Of a stretch of DNA of 64,000 nt, positions 37,580 to 44,198 are shown one piece after another. The stretch is from the NCBI RefSeq assembly GCF_022549695.1, contig NZ_JAKZGS010000017.1, forward strand, positions 1 through 64,000, in the 5' to 3' direction. Under the pieces are notes generated by a model. The model searched no databases and had not been told where the DNA came from. It was given only the letters and a program-made list of their open reading frames with translations. This DNA comes from Belliella calami. GTDB lineage: Bacteria > Bacteroidota > Bacteroidia > Cytophagales > Cyclobacteriaceae. Both the position numbers and the translations under genes were made by a program. Within the stretch, counting starts at the first letter, position 1. Every line of letters starts with the position of its first letter.

Positions 37580-37915
37580 GGTTTGTCTCTAGTGAAAACA
37601 GGTAACTATAAGCAGTTGGGTGAATTGGTTGGATTTAACCCAAATTGAAGCTAAGGATTTTACAATATTCACGAGAAGATGATTGCGGAAATATTCTTTG
37701 TACTACGTACTTCAAAGGGGCGATAGCCCTGTAATCTTCGTACTTAATGAACATGTACCCAATCCTATCGGGGCTTAGCTCACATATCTTAAATTCCTTA
37801 AAAACAATATTCGGCTAAAGCCAATAGGCGTGAATCAATATTTATATGGATGGGCTAAAGCACCATCCCAATTCAAAGGGGGTACCATTTAGATCCCCTA
37901 AGCCTCGGCCTCAAA
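37580..37915. repeat. Repeat-rich gap; left copy of a repeat also found at 39261-39377
   Basis: About 335 bp without a gene. The segment from about 37713 to 37880 (CAAAGGGGCGATAGCCCTG, ATATCTTAAATTCCTTA, GCTAAAGCCAATAGGCGTG, CACCATCCCAATTCAAAGG) recurs with about 85-90 % apparent identity at 39261-39377. The two copies bracket the first peptide cassette remnant. Confidence 0.75.
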
Positions 37916-38020
37916 GAAAGAATGGTTTACATGATAATTGATGATTTGCGGTTGACAATTGGTAGGGATATATGTTATTGTAAGGATGAAAAAAGTTATA
38001 TTTTTTTTGAAAGTAATTGA
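37916..38020 (+). pseudogene. 5'-truncated copy of the cassette HTH gene
   Basis: The in-frame sequence RMVYMIIDDLRLTIGRDIC YCKDEKSYIFFESN stop matches the C-terminal half of the HTH proteins at 40449 and 47562. The first about 35 codons (MAGLKYYERT...) are missing, replaced by repeat DNA. It marks the left end of the array: HTH remnant, inverted repeat, peptide gene. Confidence 0.85.
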
Positions 38021-38025
38021 TTTGA

Positions 38026-38040
38026 TGACAAGAATTGTCA
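38026..38040. promoter_or_regulatory. Inverted repeat upstream of peptide gene A
   Basis: TGACAAGAATTGTCA forms a perfect 6-bp stem. Its counterparts at 40662, 43098 and 47777 have different but still complementary arms. The conserved 59-nt segment from the end of the repeat region to the ATG includes TTATACTTGTATAG and TATCAACCAAATAAATTAAA, nearly identical in three copies. Confidence 0.7.
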
Positions 38041-38101
38041 CCAGTCCTATTTTATACTTGTATAGATAAATAAATTATCAACCAAATAAATTAAATTTGT
38101 T

Positions 38102-38305
38102 ATGAGAGAGTTAAGTATTGAAAAAATGGAAATGGTGAGTGGGGGAGGTTTTTTAGATGGGTTTTGTACGGTAATGTTAGTTCAAAGAGCTGGAATGGTG
38201 GGTTTAGCTGCTTTTGGTAGAGCTGCTGCAATGATAACTCCTGGGGTTGGTCAAGCCATGGCAGTAGCAACAATAGGCTGCTTAGCCTATACATTTATGA
38301 AGTAG
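38102..38305 (+). CDS. Double-glycine-leader peptide A (bacteriocin-like precursor)
   Basis: A 67-residue precursor. The leader MRELSIEKMEMVSGG matches the GG-leader rule (L at -12, S at -11, hydrophobic at -7 and -4, GG at -2/-1) and is identical in the peptides at 43176 and 47855. Cleavage after Gly15 by the C39 exporter at 45368 would release a 52-residue hydrophobic, Gly/Ala-rich peptide with two Cys (GFLDGFCTVML ... ATIGCLAYTFMK). This is the profile of class II bacteriocins or bacteroidetocin-like toxins; the activity is inferred. It is preceded by an HTH remnant and the cassette inverted repeat, and followed by a hairpin and a two-helix membrane ORF. Confidence 0.85.
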   Translation: MRELSIEKMEMVSGGGFLDGFCTVMLVQRAGMVGLAAFGRAAAMITPGVGQAMAVATIGCLAYTFMK

Positions 38306-38310
38306 GTTAA

Positions 38311-38340
38311 ATTGAGGGTAAGAAGTTTCTTTCCCTCAAT
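38311..38340 (+). promoter_or_regulatory. Intercistronic hairpin after peptide gene A
   Basis: ATTGAGGG (38311-38318) pairs with CCCTCAAT (38333-38340). The interior AAGA/TCTT can extend the stem. No U tract follows. It sits 6 bp behind the peptide stop, like hairpins behind the other peptide genes. Confidence 0.65.
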
Positions 38341-38413
38341 GCATTAAACAGTGTCGCATAATCTATAAACTGTACTTTATTAAATTTAAAATTTTAGCTA
38401 AAAAATAAATTTG

Positions 38414-38584
38414 ATGATTAAAAAAATTTATGCACTGGTATTAATATCATTATTATTTATCTTACTTGTATTGACTGATGGTACGATACAAAATAACAAA
38501 ACTATTTATTTTGTATCGTTTATTTTATTTTCAATAGGTGCTGTATATGAACTAAACAAAGACTATAAAAAAAAAGGGAAATAG
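38414..38584 (+). CDS. Small two-helix membrane protein, candidate immunity protein
   Basis: A 56-codon ORF with two predicted membrane segments (IYALVLISLLFILLVLTDG and TIYFVSFILFSIGAVYEL) and a strongly basic tail NKDYKKKGK. It lies about 110 bp behind peptide gene A on the same strand. Size, topology and position match bacteriocin immunity proteins, and it resembles in layout the 54-residue ORF at 38973. No sequence family recognised; the function is inferred only from position. Confidence 0.6.
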   Translation: MIKKIYALVLISLLFILLVLTDGTIQNNKTIYFVSFILFSIGAVYELNKDYKKKGK

Positions 38585-38741
38585 ATTTTTCTATTACATA
38601 AATTTTATTTTTCTCGGTAAATTGAAAAAATTTTTGATTTTGTCAGTTTTTAGTTTAAATCAATAGAGTCCAAAAGCGATATTAATACAATCGAAGATTC
38701 AATTTTATGAACCTAATCTGATATGTGCACTTTGGTTTTAA

Positions 38742-38912
38742 GTAAACATAAATTGCATAAGAGTAAAAATACACCTCTCTACAGATAGCGAAGGAGCAAT
38801 TTTTGTAGATATTGCTATTGCTTTTATACCTACTGCAGGTCAAGCAAAAGGCGAGCTAGTACTTAGTGGTTTATCTGCCATGGGTTGTTTGAGTGGGCCA
38901 GCAAAGAAGTGA
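38742..38912 (+). pseudogene. Degenerate peptide-gene fragment (leader lost)
   Basis: The frame ending at 38912 reads GAIFVDIAIAFIPTAGQAKG, ELVLSGLSAMGCLSGPAKK then stop. Its tail aligns with that of peptide A (ITPGVGQAMAVATIGCL): TxGQA, then GCL. There is no MRELSIEKMEMVSGG leader, ATG or cassette 5' region, so it is a remnant of a fourth mature-peptide sequence. It is followed by a 13-bp hairpin and a small membrane ORF, the same order as in the intact cassettes. Confidence 0.6.
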
Positions 38913-38923
38913 TTTACTCCAAA

Positions 38924-38960
38924 AATACCATTAAGGTCAAGTTAATGCCTTAGTGGTATT
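38924..38960 (+). promoter_or_regulatory. Intercistronic hairpin behind the peptide fragment
   Basis: AATACCATTAAGG (38924-38936) and CCTTAGTGGTATT (38948-38960) pair over all 13 positions with one G-T wobble. Same position relative to the peptide stop as the hairpins behind peptides A, C and D. Confidence 0.65.
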
Positions 38961-38972
38961 AAATGAAAAAAT

Positions 38973-39137
38973 ATGTATAAAAACAGCTATATTAAATTCA
39001 TACCAAGGTTAATCGTATGCTCTATAGGCTTATTCCTTTTTTTCTATGACAAAACTTTAGCCAGATATTTTATTTTTCCAACACTCATAATTATGGGGTT
39101 AATTGAGCTAGCCATGAAAAAAAGACAAAAAAATTAA
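38973..39137 (+). CDS. 54-residue membrane protein, copy 1 of 3 (candidate immunity protein)
   Basis: ATG start; sequence MYKNSYIKFIPRLIV ... SIGLFLFFYDKTLARYF ... IIMGLIELAMKKRQKN. Two hydrophobic segments separated by YDKTLAR, and a basic tail. A virtually identical gene lies at 50020-50184 and a 5'-truncated copy at 51014-51138. Here it directly follows the hairpin behind a peptide fragment, the slot occupied by other membrane proteins in neighbouring cassettes. Function inferred from position only. Confidence 0.65.
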   Translation: MYKNSYIKFIPRLIVCSIGLFLFFYDKTLARYFIFPTLIIMGLIELAMKKRQKN

Positions 39138-39260
39138 GACTGAATTTCATTGAGAAATTCACTTTTTAGATCACTTATATCATACCTTTATTTTGGCTAT
39201 TTTACAAATAGTAAGTAACAAATAGAGGGATTTCTAATCACTACAGACTGATTTACCCAA

Positions 39261-39400
39261 TCCAAAGGGGCGTAGCCCTGATATCTTAAATTTCTTAGAA
39301 ATAATATTCTGCTAAAGCCAATAGGCGTGAATCAATATTTATAAGAATGGGCTTAAGCACCATCCCAATTCAAAGGAATTCCTTCGCTAGGATTCCCTCT
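39261..39400. repeat. Right copy of the 37713-37880 repeat
   Basis: CCAAAGGGGCGTAGCCCTGA, ATATCTTAAATTTCTTAG, GCTAAAGCCAATAGGCGTG and CACCATCCCAATTCAAAGG repeat the order and sequence of 37713-37880. No gene lies in it. Confidence 0.8.
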
Positions 39401-39401
39401 T

Positions 39402-39519
39402 GCTGAATTCCCTCCTGCTTCAGCTGGAGGATTAGGACAATGACAAAGGTTGAAGGAAATCACCTCAATTCTGCAATCCAAAATTTCGTCTCTATTTTTT
39501 TCTCTTCTGATGTTGTCTT
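39402..39519. repeat. Left flank direct repeat, including a 3' fragment of the ATP-PPase gene
   Basis: This 118-bp segment (GCTGAATTCCCTCCTGCTTC ... ) matches 51134-51249. In the right copy the last 57 bp are the 3' end of the COG2102-type gene. Here the same part, read on the minus strand (39460-39519), still encodes KTTSEEKKIETKFWIAELR and a stop, compared with KTDEGKEIEKKFWFAELG in the intact gene. It is therefore a pseudogene tail left by duplication or replacement. Confidence 0.85.
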
Positions 39520-39604
39520 AGAAAATCATATTTTTAGGGTGGAGACATATTGACAAAAATTTGTAAACATGTAAAGTCGGTTAATAAAATTGTTGTTGAC
39601 ATTT

Positions 39605-39720
39605 AAAAACAAATTTAAGCACATGAAATCAAGCATGACGAAGAACGTCACACACTGGGATGATTTTCAACCATGCGAGATTCCAAGTGACCTCTGAAAA
39701 ACAAATTTAAGCACATGAAA
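39605..39720 (+). repeat. Duplicated leader in front of the HicB gene
   Basis: AAAACAAATTTAAGCACATG occurs at about 39607 and again directly before the HicB start (39715). Between the two copies a 24-codon ORF (MKSSMTKNVTHWDDFQPCEI, PSDL, stop; 39623-39697) begins at the first ATG. It may be a remnant of a deleted upstream gene or of an alternative HicB start region. Confidence 0.6.
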
Positions 39721-39936
39721 AGAATGTTTAGGATAATTCTTAATCCAGAGGCTGATGGAGGTTTTACCGTCACAGTACCTTCTTTGCCTGGATGTGTAAC
39801 ATGGGGAGAAAGTATAGAAGAGGAAAAATTAATGGCGACAGAAGCTATTTCATTATATCTTGAAGATATGGCTTCCAATGATGAAGATATACCAAATGAT
39901 ATGAATAGTCTTGAGTTATCCTTGGTAGTTTCCTAA
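39715..39936 (+). CDS. hicB: Orphan HicB-family antitoxin
   Basis: A 73-residue protein with the HicB partial RNase-H-like fold: MKRMFRIILNPEADGGFTVTVPSLPGCVTWGESIEEEKLMATEAISLYLEDM. The G-G-(F/Y)-x-V-x-V-P-S-L-P-G-C motif is diagnostic. No HicA toxin gene is visible on either side; only a duplicated leader and a 24-codon ORF precede it. A short acidic tail replaces the usual DNA-binding domain, so autoregulation is unlikely. Probably a remnant or a stand-alone antitoxin. Confidence 0.85.
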   Translation: MKRMFRIILNPEADGGFTVTVPSLPGCVTWGESIEEEKLMATEAISLYLEDMASNDEDIPNDMNSLELSLVVS

Positions 39937-40231
39937 AGTATTGCCCTGAAATTTATCATCTTATCTGATTATCACCTTGATTTTTTTGTTCTTTTATTCT
40001 CTTATGAAAATTGTACTCATAAAAAATTGAAATTACTGAATTAAGTATAAAATACTGATTTTTGTTGTATTTCAAAATTATATTCCTTTTAAGGGGGGGG
40101 TAATTTTGGTTTAGAATTATATTCTAAAATTCAAACTAATAAAAGTACAAATCAACGATATTTTATCTAGTGATTGTGACTAGGATTTTGATATTTATTT
40201 TTTGTGTTTTATAATTGGGAATCAATAGTTT
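39937..40231. other. AT-rich gap before the second cassette
   Basis: About 295 bp with no gene. It contains a G run (about 40096-40103) and AT-rich inverted words (AGAATTATATTCT). From about 40232 the DNA becomes a copy of the leader before 44199. Confidence 0.5.
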
Positions 40232-40282
40232 TTAGTCTTTAGTTTTTGATCAGAGGTATATTGATATTTTAATTGGTGAATT

Positions 40283-40447
40283 ATGAAGGTTTTTGCATTG
40301 CTTGTTTTTTATGCTGTAGGGCTTTTCGTTGTGGGTTATCTGGTATTGGGTACAGAGTCCATGTTGATGGCAGAATTGGCCAATCAGGTCGAAATAGAAA
40401 TCTCGGAAAATGTGCTGCTGGATATGTTGGAACCAAACTGGAGATAA
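40283..40447 (+). pseudogene. Chimeric ORF: N-terminus of the cassette membrane protein joined to the last codons of the exporter
   Basis: The 54-codon frame starts MKVFALLVFYAVGLFVVGYL, a close copy of the protein at 44199, through NVLLDMLE. It then continues PNWR stop, the exact C-terminus of the exporter at 45368. The join lies in TATGTTGGAA, where the two parents (ATATGCTGGAGG and ATATATTGGAACC) share a short similarity. Compared with the complete cassette, about 3.2 kb (rest of the membrane protein, the thioredoxin-like gene and nearly all of the exporter) is deleted. The HTH gene follows one base after, as in the intact cassette. Confidence 0.88.
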
Positions 40448-40448
40448 T

Positions 40449-40658
40449 ATGGCAGGGATGAAGTATTATGAACGAACAAAGCTCCTGATAGAGTTGATTG
40501 AGAAAAAGAAGACGGGTGGACCTGGTGACTTGGCTAAGACCATAGGAGTATCCAAAAGAATGGTTTATCTGATTATAGATGATTTGCGGTTGACACTTGG
40601 TCGGGATATCTGCTATTGTAAGGATGAAAAAAGTTATGTTTTTTATAAAAAAAGTTGA
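40449..40658 (+). CDS. Cassette HTH protein, copy 2
   Basis: A 69-residue basic protein starting MAGMKYYERTKLLIELIEKK. A helix-turn-helix GDLAKTIGVSKRMVYLIIDDLR (about residues 26-47) is followed by RDICYCKDEKSYVFYKKS. The HTH resembles the HTH_11/DeoR-type winged-helix recognition part without an effector domain. The ATG at 40449 directly follows the stop of the chimeric ORF; in the complete cassette the same gene directly follows the exporter stop, so the start is well supported. Likely a regulator of the downstream peptide unit (inference). Confidence 0.82.
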   Translation: MAGMKYYERTKLLIELIEKKKTGGPGDLAKTIGVSKRMVYLIIDDLRLTLGRDICYCKDEKSYVFYKKS

Positions 40659-40661
40659 TTG

Positions 40662-40680
40662 GGTGAAAGATTATTTCACT
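40662..40680. promoter_or_regulatory. Inverted repeat behind HTH copy 2
   Basis: GGTGAAA (40662-40668) and TTTCACT (40674-40680) pair with one G-T. It corresponds to the inverted repeats at 38026, 43098 and 47777, but downstream the conserved peptide leader region is replaced by different DNA leading to a lipoprotein gene. Confidence 0.6.
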
Positions 40681-40741
40681 GACCTGGGTTTAAGTTTGAA
40701 TATCTTTTAAATAAATTTCAACACTTTAAAACTCACTAATT

Positions 40742-41599
40742 ATGAAAAGGATAGTATTAACTTTGGGGATTGTTTGTTTTTTGGTCTTTAGCTGTAACAA
40801 TGAAATAGACGATAGCAATATTGTTGAAAATGAGGTTGTCGAAAATTCAGGGATTGACTATTCTATATTTACGGAAGCTTATATAAATACAACTAAAAAA
40901 CAATCTAATAGTAAAGTCTATAATTTTGGAGTTCATGAGAATTTGGAAAGGGATATGATTGTATTTTTGGATAGGAAATATCCAGATAAGGACTTAATTT
41001 CGACCTATGATGACATGATTGCATCATATAAGTTAGCCAATCCTAAGTTCAAAAATAATATTGCTTTTAGTTTATCCGAGACTAATGATTTACAGGAAGA
41101 AATTAAAAGTTTGAATCTTTCAACTGAATCCGAAGAATTTCTAATTAATTTATCAGGAGCTTTTGATCAATTATTATATAATTCAAGTGATGATTATGTG
41201 GAGGAAGATGTTATGGTAAATATCACAAATGAACTGGATGAGATGACGTCTTTCGTTAACATGAGTAATCTTATACCAATAAATGAAAAATTCATACTTT
41301 TGGAATCTTTAGAAGCATACAAGGTAAATTTACCATTGCTATTGTCAGAAATTTCTTCTAACGGTATCGTCAATGGAAGATGGCTTAAGAGATTGCTGAG
41401 ACAGGTTACTACGGTAGTAGTAAATATAGCAGTAGGAGTAGCAACAGGAGCCGTTCTTGGTGGCTTGACTGGTGCGATTATTGGTGGTTCAGTAGGTCTT
41501 GCGACAGGTGTCTATATGATTGCAAACAACGAATGTTATGCAGCCTTTTGTTGGCCATCGGGTAGAATGTCTTGTCAAACAGGTAACTGTATTTTTTGA
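40742..41599 (+). CDS. Lipoprotein with C-terminal glycine-zipper/Cys-rich segment in the peptide slot
   Basis: A 285-residue predicted lipoprotein (Cys18 in FLVFSC). Residues about 20-215 are charged and helical, with no recognised domain. Residues about 225-262 (TTVVVNIAVGVATGAVLGG, LTGAIIGGSVGLATGVYMI) form a hydrophobic Gly/Ala-rich stretch like the cores of the neighbouring peptides. The last 24 residues hold five Cys-containing turns (NECYAAFCWPSGRMSC ... GNC). It occupies the place of the peptide gene after HTH copy 2. A surface-anchored toxin or peptide-related protein is possible, but this is inference. Confidence 0.72.
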   Translation: MKRIVLTLGIVCFLVFSCNNEIDDSNIVENEVVENSGIDYSIFTEAYINTTKKQSNSKVYNFGVHENLERDMIVFLDRKYPDKDLISTYDDMIASYKLANPKFKNNIAFSLSETNDLQEEIKSLNLSTESEEFLINLSGAFDQLLYNSSDDYVEEDVMVNITNELDEMTSFVNMSNLIPINEKFILLESLEAYKVNLPLLLSEISSNGIVNGRWLKRLLRQVTTVVVNIAVGVATGAVLGGLTGAIIGGSVGLATGVYMIANNECYAAFCWPSGRMSCQTGNCIF

Positions 41600-41625
41600 T
41601 AATTATTTGAATAACAATTTAACTT

Positions 41626-42009
41626 ATGAAAAAAGTAATGTTAAAATCATGGGTTTTGGTATTTGTTTTACTTTTTAAGTATGAGTTTTCTTTGGCTCAA
41701 GATAATGAGTCCAATCCTATAATTTACTCTCAAAAAATAGATAGGATGGAAAATATACTGGAGGTATGGAATGCCAATCGAGGTACTTTGTATCTTAGGG
41801 AAAGCACGGTCGAATTTGTGCCAAAAAACACCAATGGTAGAGGAGCTTTTGAATTGGAATATGAGGATATTATTTCTGTGAAAAGACGTTTTTCACTTAT
41901 TTTCCCTAATCGAATATTTATTATAGATAAAAATTATTCGAAAATCAAAATCTTCACTTATAAAAGAAGGCAGATTATAGATATCATTCGATCAAAAATG
42001 GAGGGATGA
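41626..42009 (+). CDS. Secreted protein, unknown function
   Basis: A 127-residue protein with signal peptide (residues about 1-24, FSLAQ). The mature part contains GTLYLRESTVEFVPKN ... FELEYEDIISVKRRFSLIFPNRIFII, a beta pattern like PH/GRAM-type domains, and ends in a basic helix. It follows the lipoprotein by 26 bp and is closed by an intrinsic terminator, so the two form a unit. In cassette logic it takes the place of the immunity gene. Confidence 0.65.
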   Translation: MKKVMLKSWVLVFVLLFKYEFSLAQDNESNPIIYSQKIDRMENILEVWNANRGTLYLRESTVEFVPKNTNGRGAFELEYEDIISVKRRFSLIFPNRIFIIDKNYSKIKIFTYKRRQIIDIIRSKMEG

Positions 42010-42085
42010 TATTGAGGTAATTGAAGAATCATAGAGGGTTCATGAATAAGTTTAGCCAATTTAAATAGGTAAATGGTTTCAGTTT

Positions 42086-42130
42086 CAGGCTATTTTAGTT
42101 GTAGGCAATTAAAATAGCCTGATTTTTTTT
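42086..42130 (+). terminator. Rho-independent terminator of the lipoprotein unit
   Basis: CAGGCTATTTTAG and the complementary TTAAAATAGCCTG enclose a short loop and are followed by eight T residues. Confidence 0.88.
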
Positions 42131-42156
42131 AGAAGTGTGAAGTAGTACTATTCTCA

Positions 42157-42883
42157 CTTGTATTTTATCAATCTGCCATTATAGGATGGCTTTGTGTAGT
42201 AGGTTCTTTGGCATTTCTCTTTGTAGGATGGAGGTATCACCGTCCTATCATTGCCAAACAAAAGGAAGTCATGGCAGCCCATGCACTGAATGAGACCCAA
42301 TACATCGATAGTCTCACAGGGATTCAGGTTCTAAGGTCATATGGCAGGGAGGAGGTGTTTCGCCAACGGATCGATCAGGTTTATACCCATTATCAAAGCA
42401 AAGGGTATGATTTGGTTATTTTGGGCAATAACTTTTCCTTTTTTACACAGGTCATTGTGGCTGTGTTCATGAGTTTACTTTTTGGTTTAGGAGTTTACTT
42501 GGTTTTTCAGGAAAACCTGCAATTGGGTGAGCTGATGGCATTGATACAGGTTGGGAGTTCCATCATTCCCGCAGTGGCGGGATTGGTCGTTGCCAATATT
42601 CAATTTCAGGAAGCCAAAGATTCTAATCCTAGACGAAGCCACATCGGCGATGGATTATGGGACAGAGCGGAAGGTTCAGGCACTGGTGCGTGAGTATGTG
42701 AAAAGTACAGTTGCATCACTCTTACTGATCACCCATCAGCCAACCTTGGCAGCGAGTATGGACAAGGTGATGATCTTGGAGCAAGGCCAAATATCCGCTT
42801 ATGGCACAGCTAGTGAACTGCTGCAAGCGGATAATCTTCTAAGCAGAGCCTATCAAAATATATTGGAACCAAACTGGAGATAA
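42157..42883 (+). pseudogene. Remnant of a C39-peptidase ABC exporter, 5'-truncated and internally deleted
   Basis: Nucleotides from about 42157 copy 46274 onward of the intact exporter (SAIIGWLCVVGSLAFLFVGW and following membrane-domain sequence). At CCAAAG (about 42616) the copy jumps by 566 bp to the second CCAAAG of the parent (46725 to 47291), removing the Walker A half of the ATPase and shifting the frame. The C-terminal part (ILILDEATSAMDYGTERK ... LEPNWR) continues in another frame to 42883. The N-terminal peptidase domain and first helices are absent. It cannot encode a working transporter. Confidence 0.92.
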
Positions 42884-42884
42884 G

Positions 42885-43055
42885 ATGGCAGGATTGAAGT
42901 ATTACGAACGGACGAAACTCCTGATAGAGTTGATCGAGAAAAAGAAGACGGGGTGTCCATCCAAATTGGCCAAGAGGCTTCAAGTACACAAGCGAACGGT
43001 CTATAGAATTATTGATGATCTTCGTCTTTCATCAAGTATTGAGATTGTTTACTGA
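42885..43055 (+). CDS. Cassette HTH protein, divergent copy 3
   Basis: A 56-codon ORF, one base behind the exporter remnant. The first 22 residues (MAGLKYYERTKLLIELIEKK) are as in the other copies, but the rest differs: GCPSKLAKRLQVHKRTVYRIIDDLRLSSSIEIVY. The HTH is retained, with several recognition-helix residues changed (VHKRTVYRI instead of VSKRMVYLI), and the tail is shorter. It is followed by the cassette inverted repeat and peptide gene C. A changed DNA specificity is possible. Confidence 0.75.
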   Translation: MAGLKYYERTKLLIELIEKKKTGCPSKLAKRLQVHKRTVYRIIDDLRLSSSIEIVY

Positions 43056-43097
43056 AAAGATTCAGAAAGTTATATTTTTTTAAAAAATAATTGATTG

Positions 43098-43116
43098 GGT
43101 GACAGGAAATGTCACC
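43098..43116. promoter_or_regulatory. Inverted repeat upstream of peptide gene C
   Basis: GGTGACA (43098-43104) and TGTCACC (43110-43116) form a perfect 7-bp stem with a 5-nt loop, 59 bp before the peptide ATG. The stem C-G pair is A-T in copies 40662 and 47777. Confidence 0.75.
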
Positions 43117-43175
43117 AGACCTAAATTATACTTGTATAGTTAAATAAATTATCAACCAAATAAATTAAATTTGTT

Positions 43176-43388
43176 ATGAGAGAATTAAGTATTGAAAAAA
43201 TGGAGATGGTTAGTGGTGGAAAGAATGCGGTTGGCTGTGCAGCTGGAATAATTACAATGGCTGCGATTGCAGGATTTGCGCTTTCAAATCCAGTAGGTTT
43301 TGGTGCAGCATTTTTGTATGGTGCAGGTAGTGGTATTCTTGCATCGACCACAGGCGCAGCTGCACTGGCTATAATGGAAGCTTGTTAA
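43176..43388 (+). CDS. Double-glycine-leader peptide C (bacteriocin-like precursor)
   Basis: A 70-residue precursor with leader MRELSIEKMEMVSGG identical to peptides A and D. The predicted mature 55-residue peptide (KNAVGCAAGIITMAAIAGF ... AALAIMEAC) is very hydrophobic, Gly/Ala-rich, has GxxxG-like spacing and two Cys, one at the very C-terminus. Membrane insertion after export is likely. The 5' region (hairpin, then 59 conserved bases) matches those of peptides A and D. No mature-part similarity to the other peptides beyond composition. Confidence 0.87.
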   Translation: MRELSIEKMEMVSGGKNAVGCAAGIITMAAIAGFALSNPVGFGAAFLYGAGSGILASTTGAAALAIMEAC

Positions 43389-43402
43389 ACAATTAATTTA
43401 GA

Positions 43403-43427
43403 GACCTGTAATTTGAATTTTCAGGTC
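43403..43427 (+). promoter_or_regulatory. Intercistronic hairpin after peptide gene C
   Basis: GACCTG (43403-43408) pairs with CAGGTC (43422-43427), with AATT/AATT inside able to extend it. It lies 15 bp behind the peptide stop and before the membrane-protein gene; no U tract. Confidence 0.65.
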
Positions 43428-43442
43428 CTTAATGAATTAAAT

Positions 43443-43844
43443 ATGATCATGAAAAAAAAGCATTTGGCTATATTTCATATGTTTTGGTCAATTGGTATAG
43501 TTGTCCTTGTTTGTCTTAGTTTGGAAGAGTTTAAATTTTTACCTGTCCTAGCTGTAGTTTCTATGGCATTAGCAATTAATTATGCTATATATGCAAACTA
43601 CAAAAATGATTTATCAGAAAATAGAAGTGGAATGAAAAAGACAAAGCAATTGGAAAGAAATAAGAAATTGAAAATAATTTTTAGTGTGATTGCACTTTTG
43701 TTATTTTCCATTCAGTTGTTAATCTCTTATGGTTTGGTTAGTTTTAAATACGAATCCTATTTTGGGGCTATTGTTTTGTTCATTTTAGTTGTCTTGATGT
43801 CAATAATCATTTTTAAGCAAAAGAAGTCTGAGTCTTTAGAATAA
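43443..43844 (+). CDS. Four-helix membrane protein, candidate immunity protein of peptide C
   Basis: Starting at MIMKKKHLAIFHMFWSIGIV (43443; an upstream start at 43413 would run through the hairpin), about 133 residues with four hydrophobic segments in two pairs separated by a basic loop (NDLSENRSGMKKTKQLERNKK). The N-terminal half (W-S-I-G-I-V, L-S-x-E-E-F-K-F-L-P-V-L-A-V-V) is clearly related to the protein at 48657 (W-S-L-G-I-I, L-S-P-T-E-L-K-I-L-P-M-L-A-V-V). The family is unnamed. Both lie downstream of peptide genes, hence the immunity suggestion. Confidence 0.7.
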   Translation: MIMKKKHLAIFHMFWSIGIVVLVCLSLEEFKFLPVLAVVSMALAINYAIYANYKNDLSENRSGMKKTKQLERNKKLKIIFSVIALLLFSIQLLISYGLVSFKYESYFGAIVLFILVVLMSIIIFKQKKSESLE

Positions 43845-44030
43845 TGAGTTTTTAATATTTGTGATCAGAACTGGCTAAATGTACTAACCCAATTAATGGA
43901 ATAGCACCATGCTCTAAAGGCTTTTTCTATTCTAGGGTCTTGATTTGGCCTTAGTTGTTTATGAAGGGGTTATAGTTGAAATGAATAATTATCGAAACTT
44001 GTTAATAATGCAAGTTTCGATAATTTGTTT

Positions 44031-44133
44031 AAGCCTTTTCCTTCAGAAAAAAGTAAGCGAAATTATATGAATCCATTCAATCAATTCGAGAAAACTGTTA
44101 AAATTGCGAAACCGCTAAGAATGATCGGATTAT
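44031..44133 (+). pseudogene. Fragment of the immunity-candidate gene
   Basis: About 100 bp (CTTTTCCTTCAGAAAAAAGT ... GCGAAACCGCTAAGAATGAT) match 48810-48915, the middle of the membrane-protein gene at 48657. Both ends of the gene are missing, and a one-base insertion lies near 44034. The fragment then runs directly into the leader of the complete cassette. It shows that another cassette once ended here. Confidence 0.85.
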
Positions 44134-44198
44134 TTTATTCCTTGTTTTTAGGATTTAGTTTTTGATCAAAGGTATATTGATATTTTAATTGGTGAATT

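Noticed and set aside
40273-40461. 62-residue Cys/Gly-rich ORF
   Set aside because: It is a different frame of the cassette membrane-protein remnant; the in-frame copy (40283) matches the intact gene.
42208-42693. ORF annotated as a separate membrane protein
   Set aside because: It is the middle part of the exporter remnant with a frameshifted tail after the CCAAAG deletion, not an independent gene.
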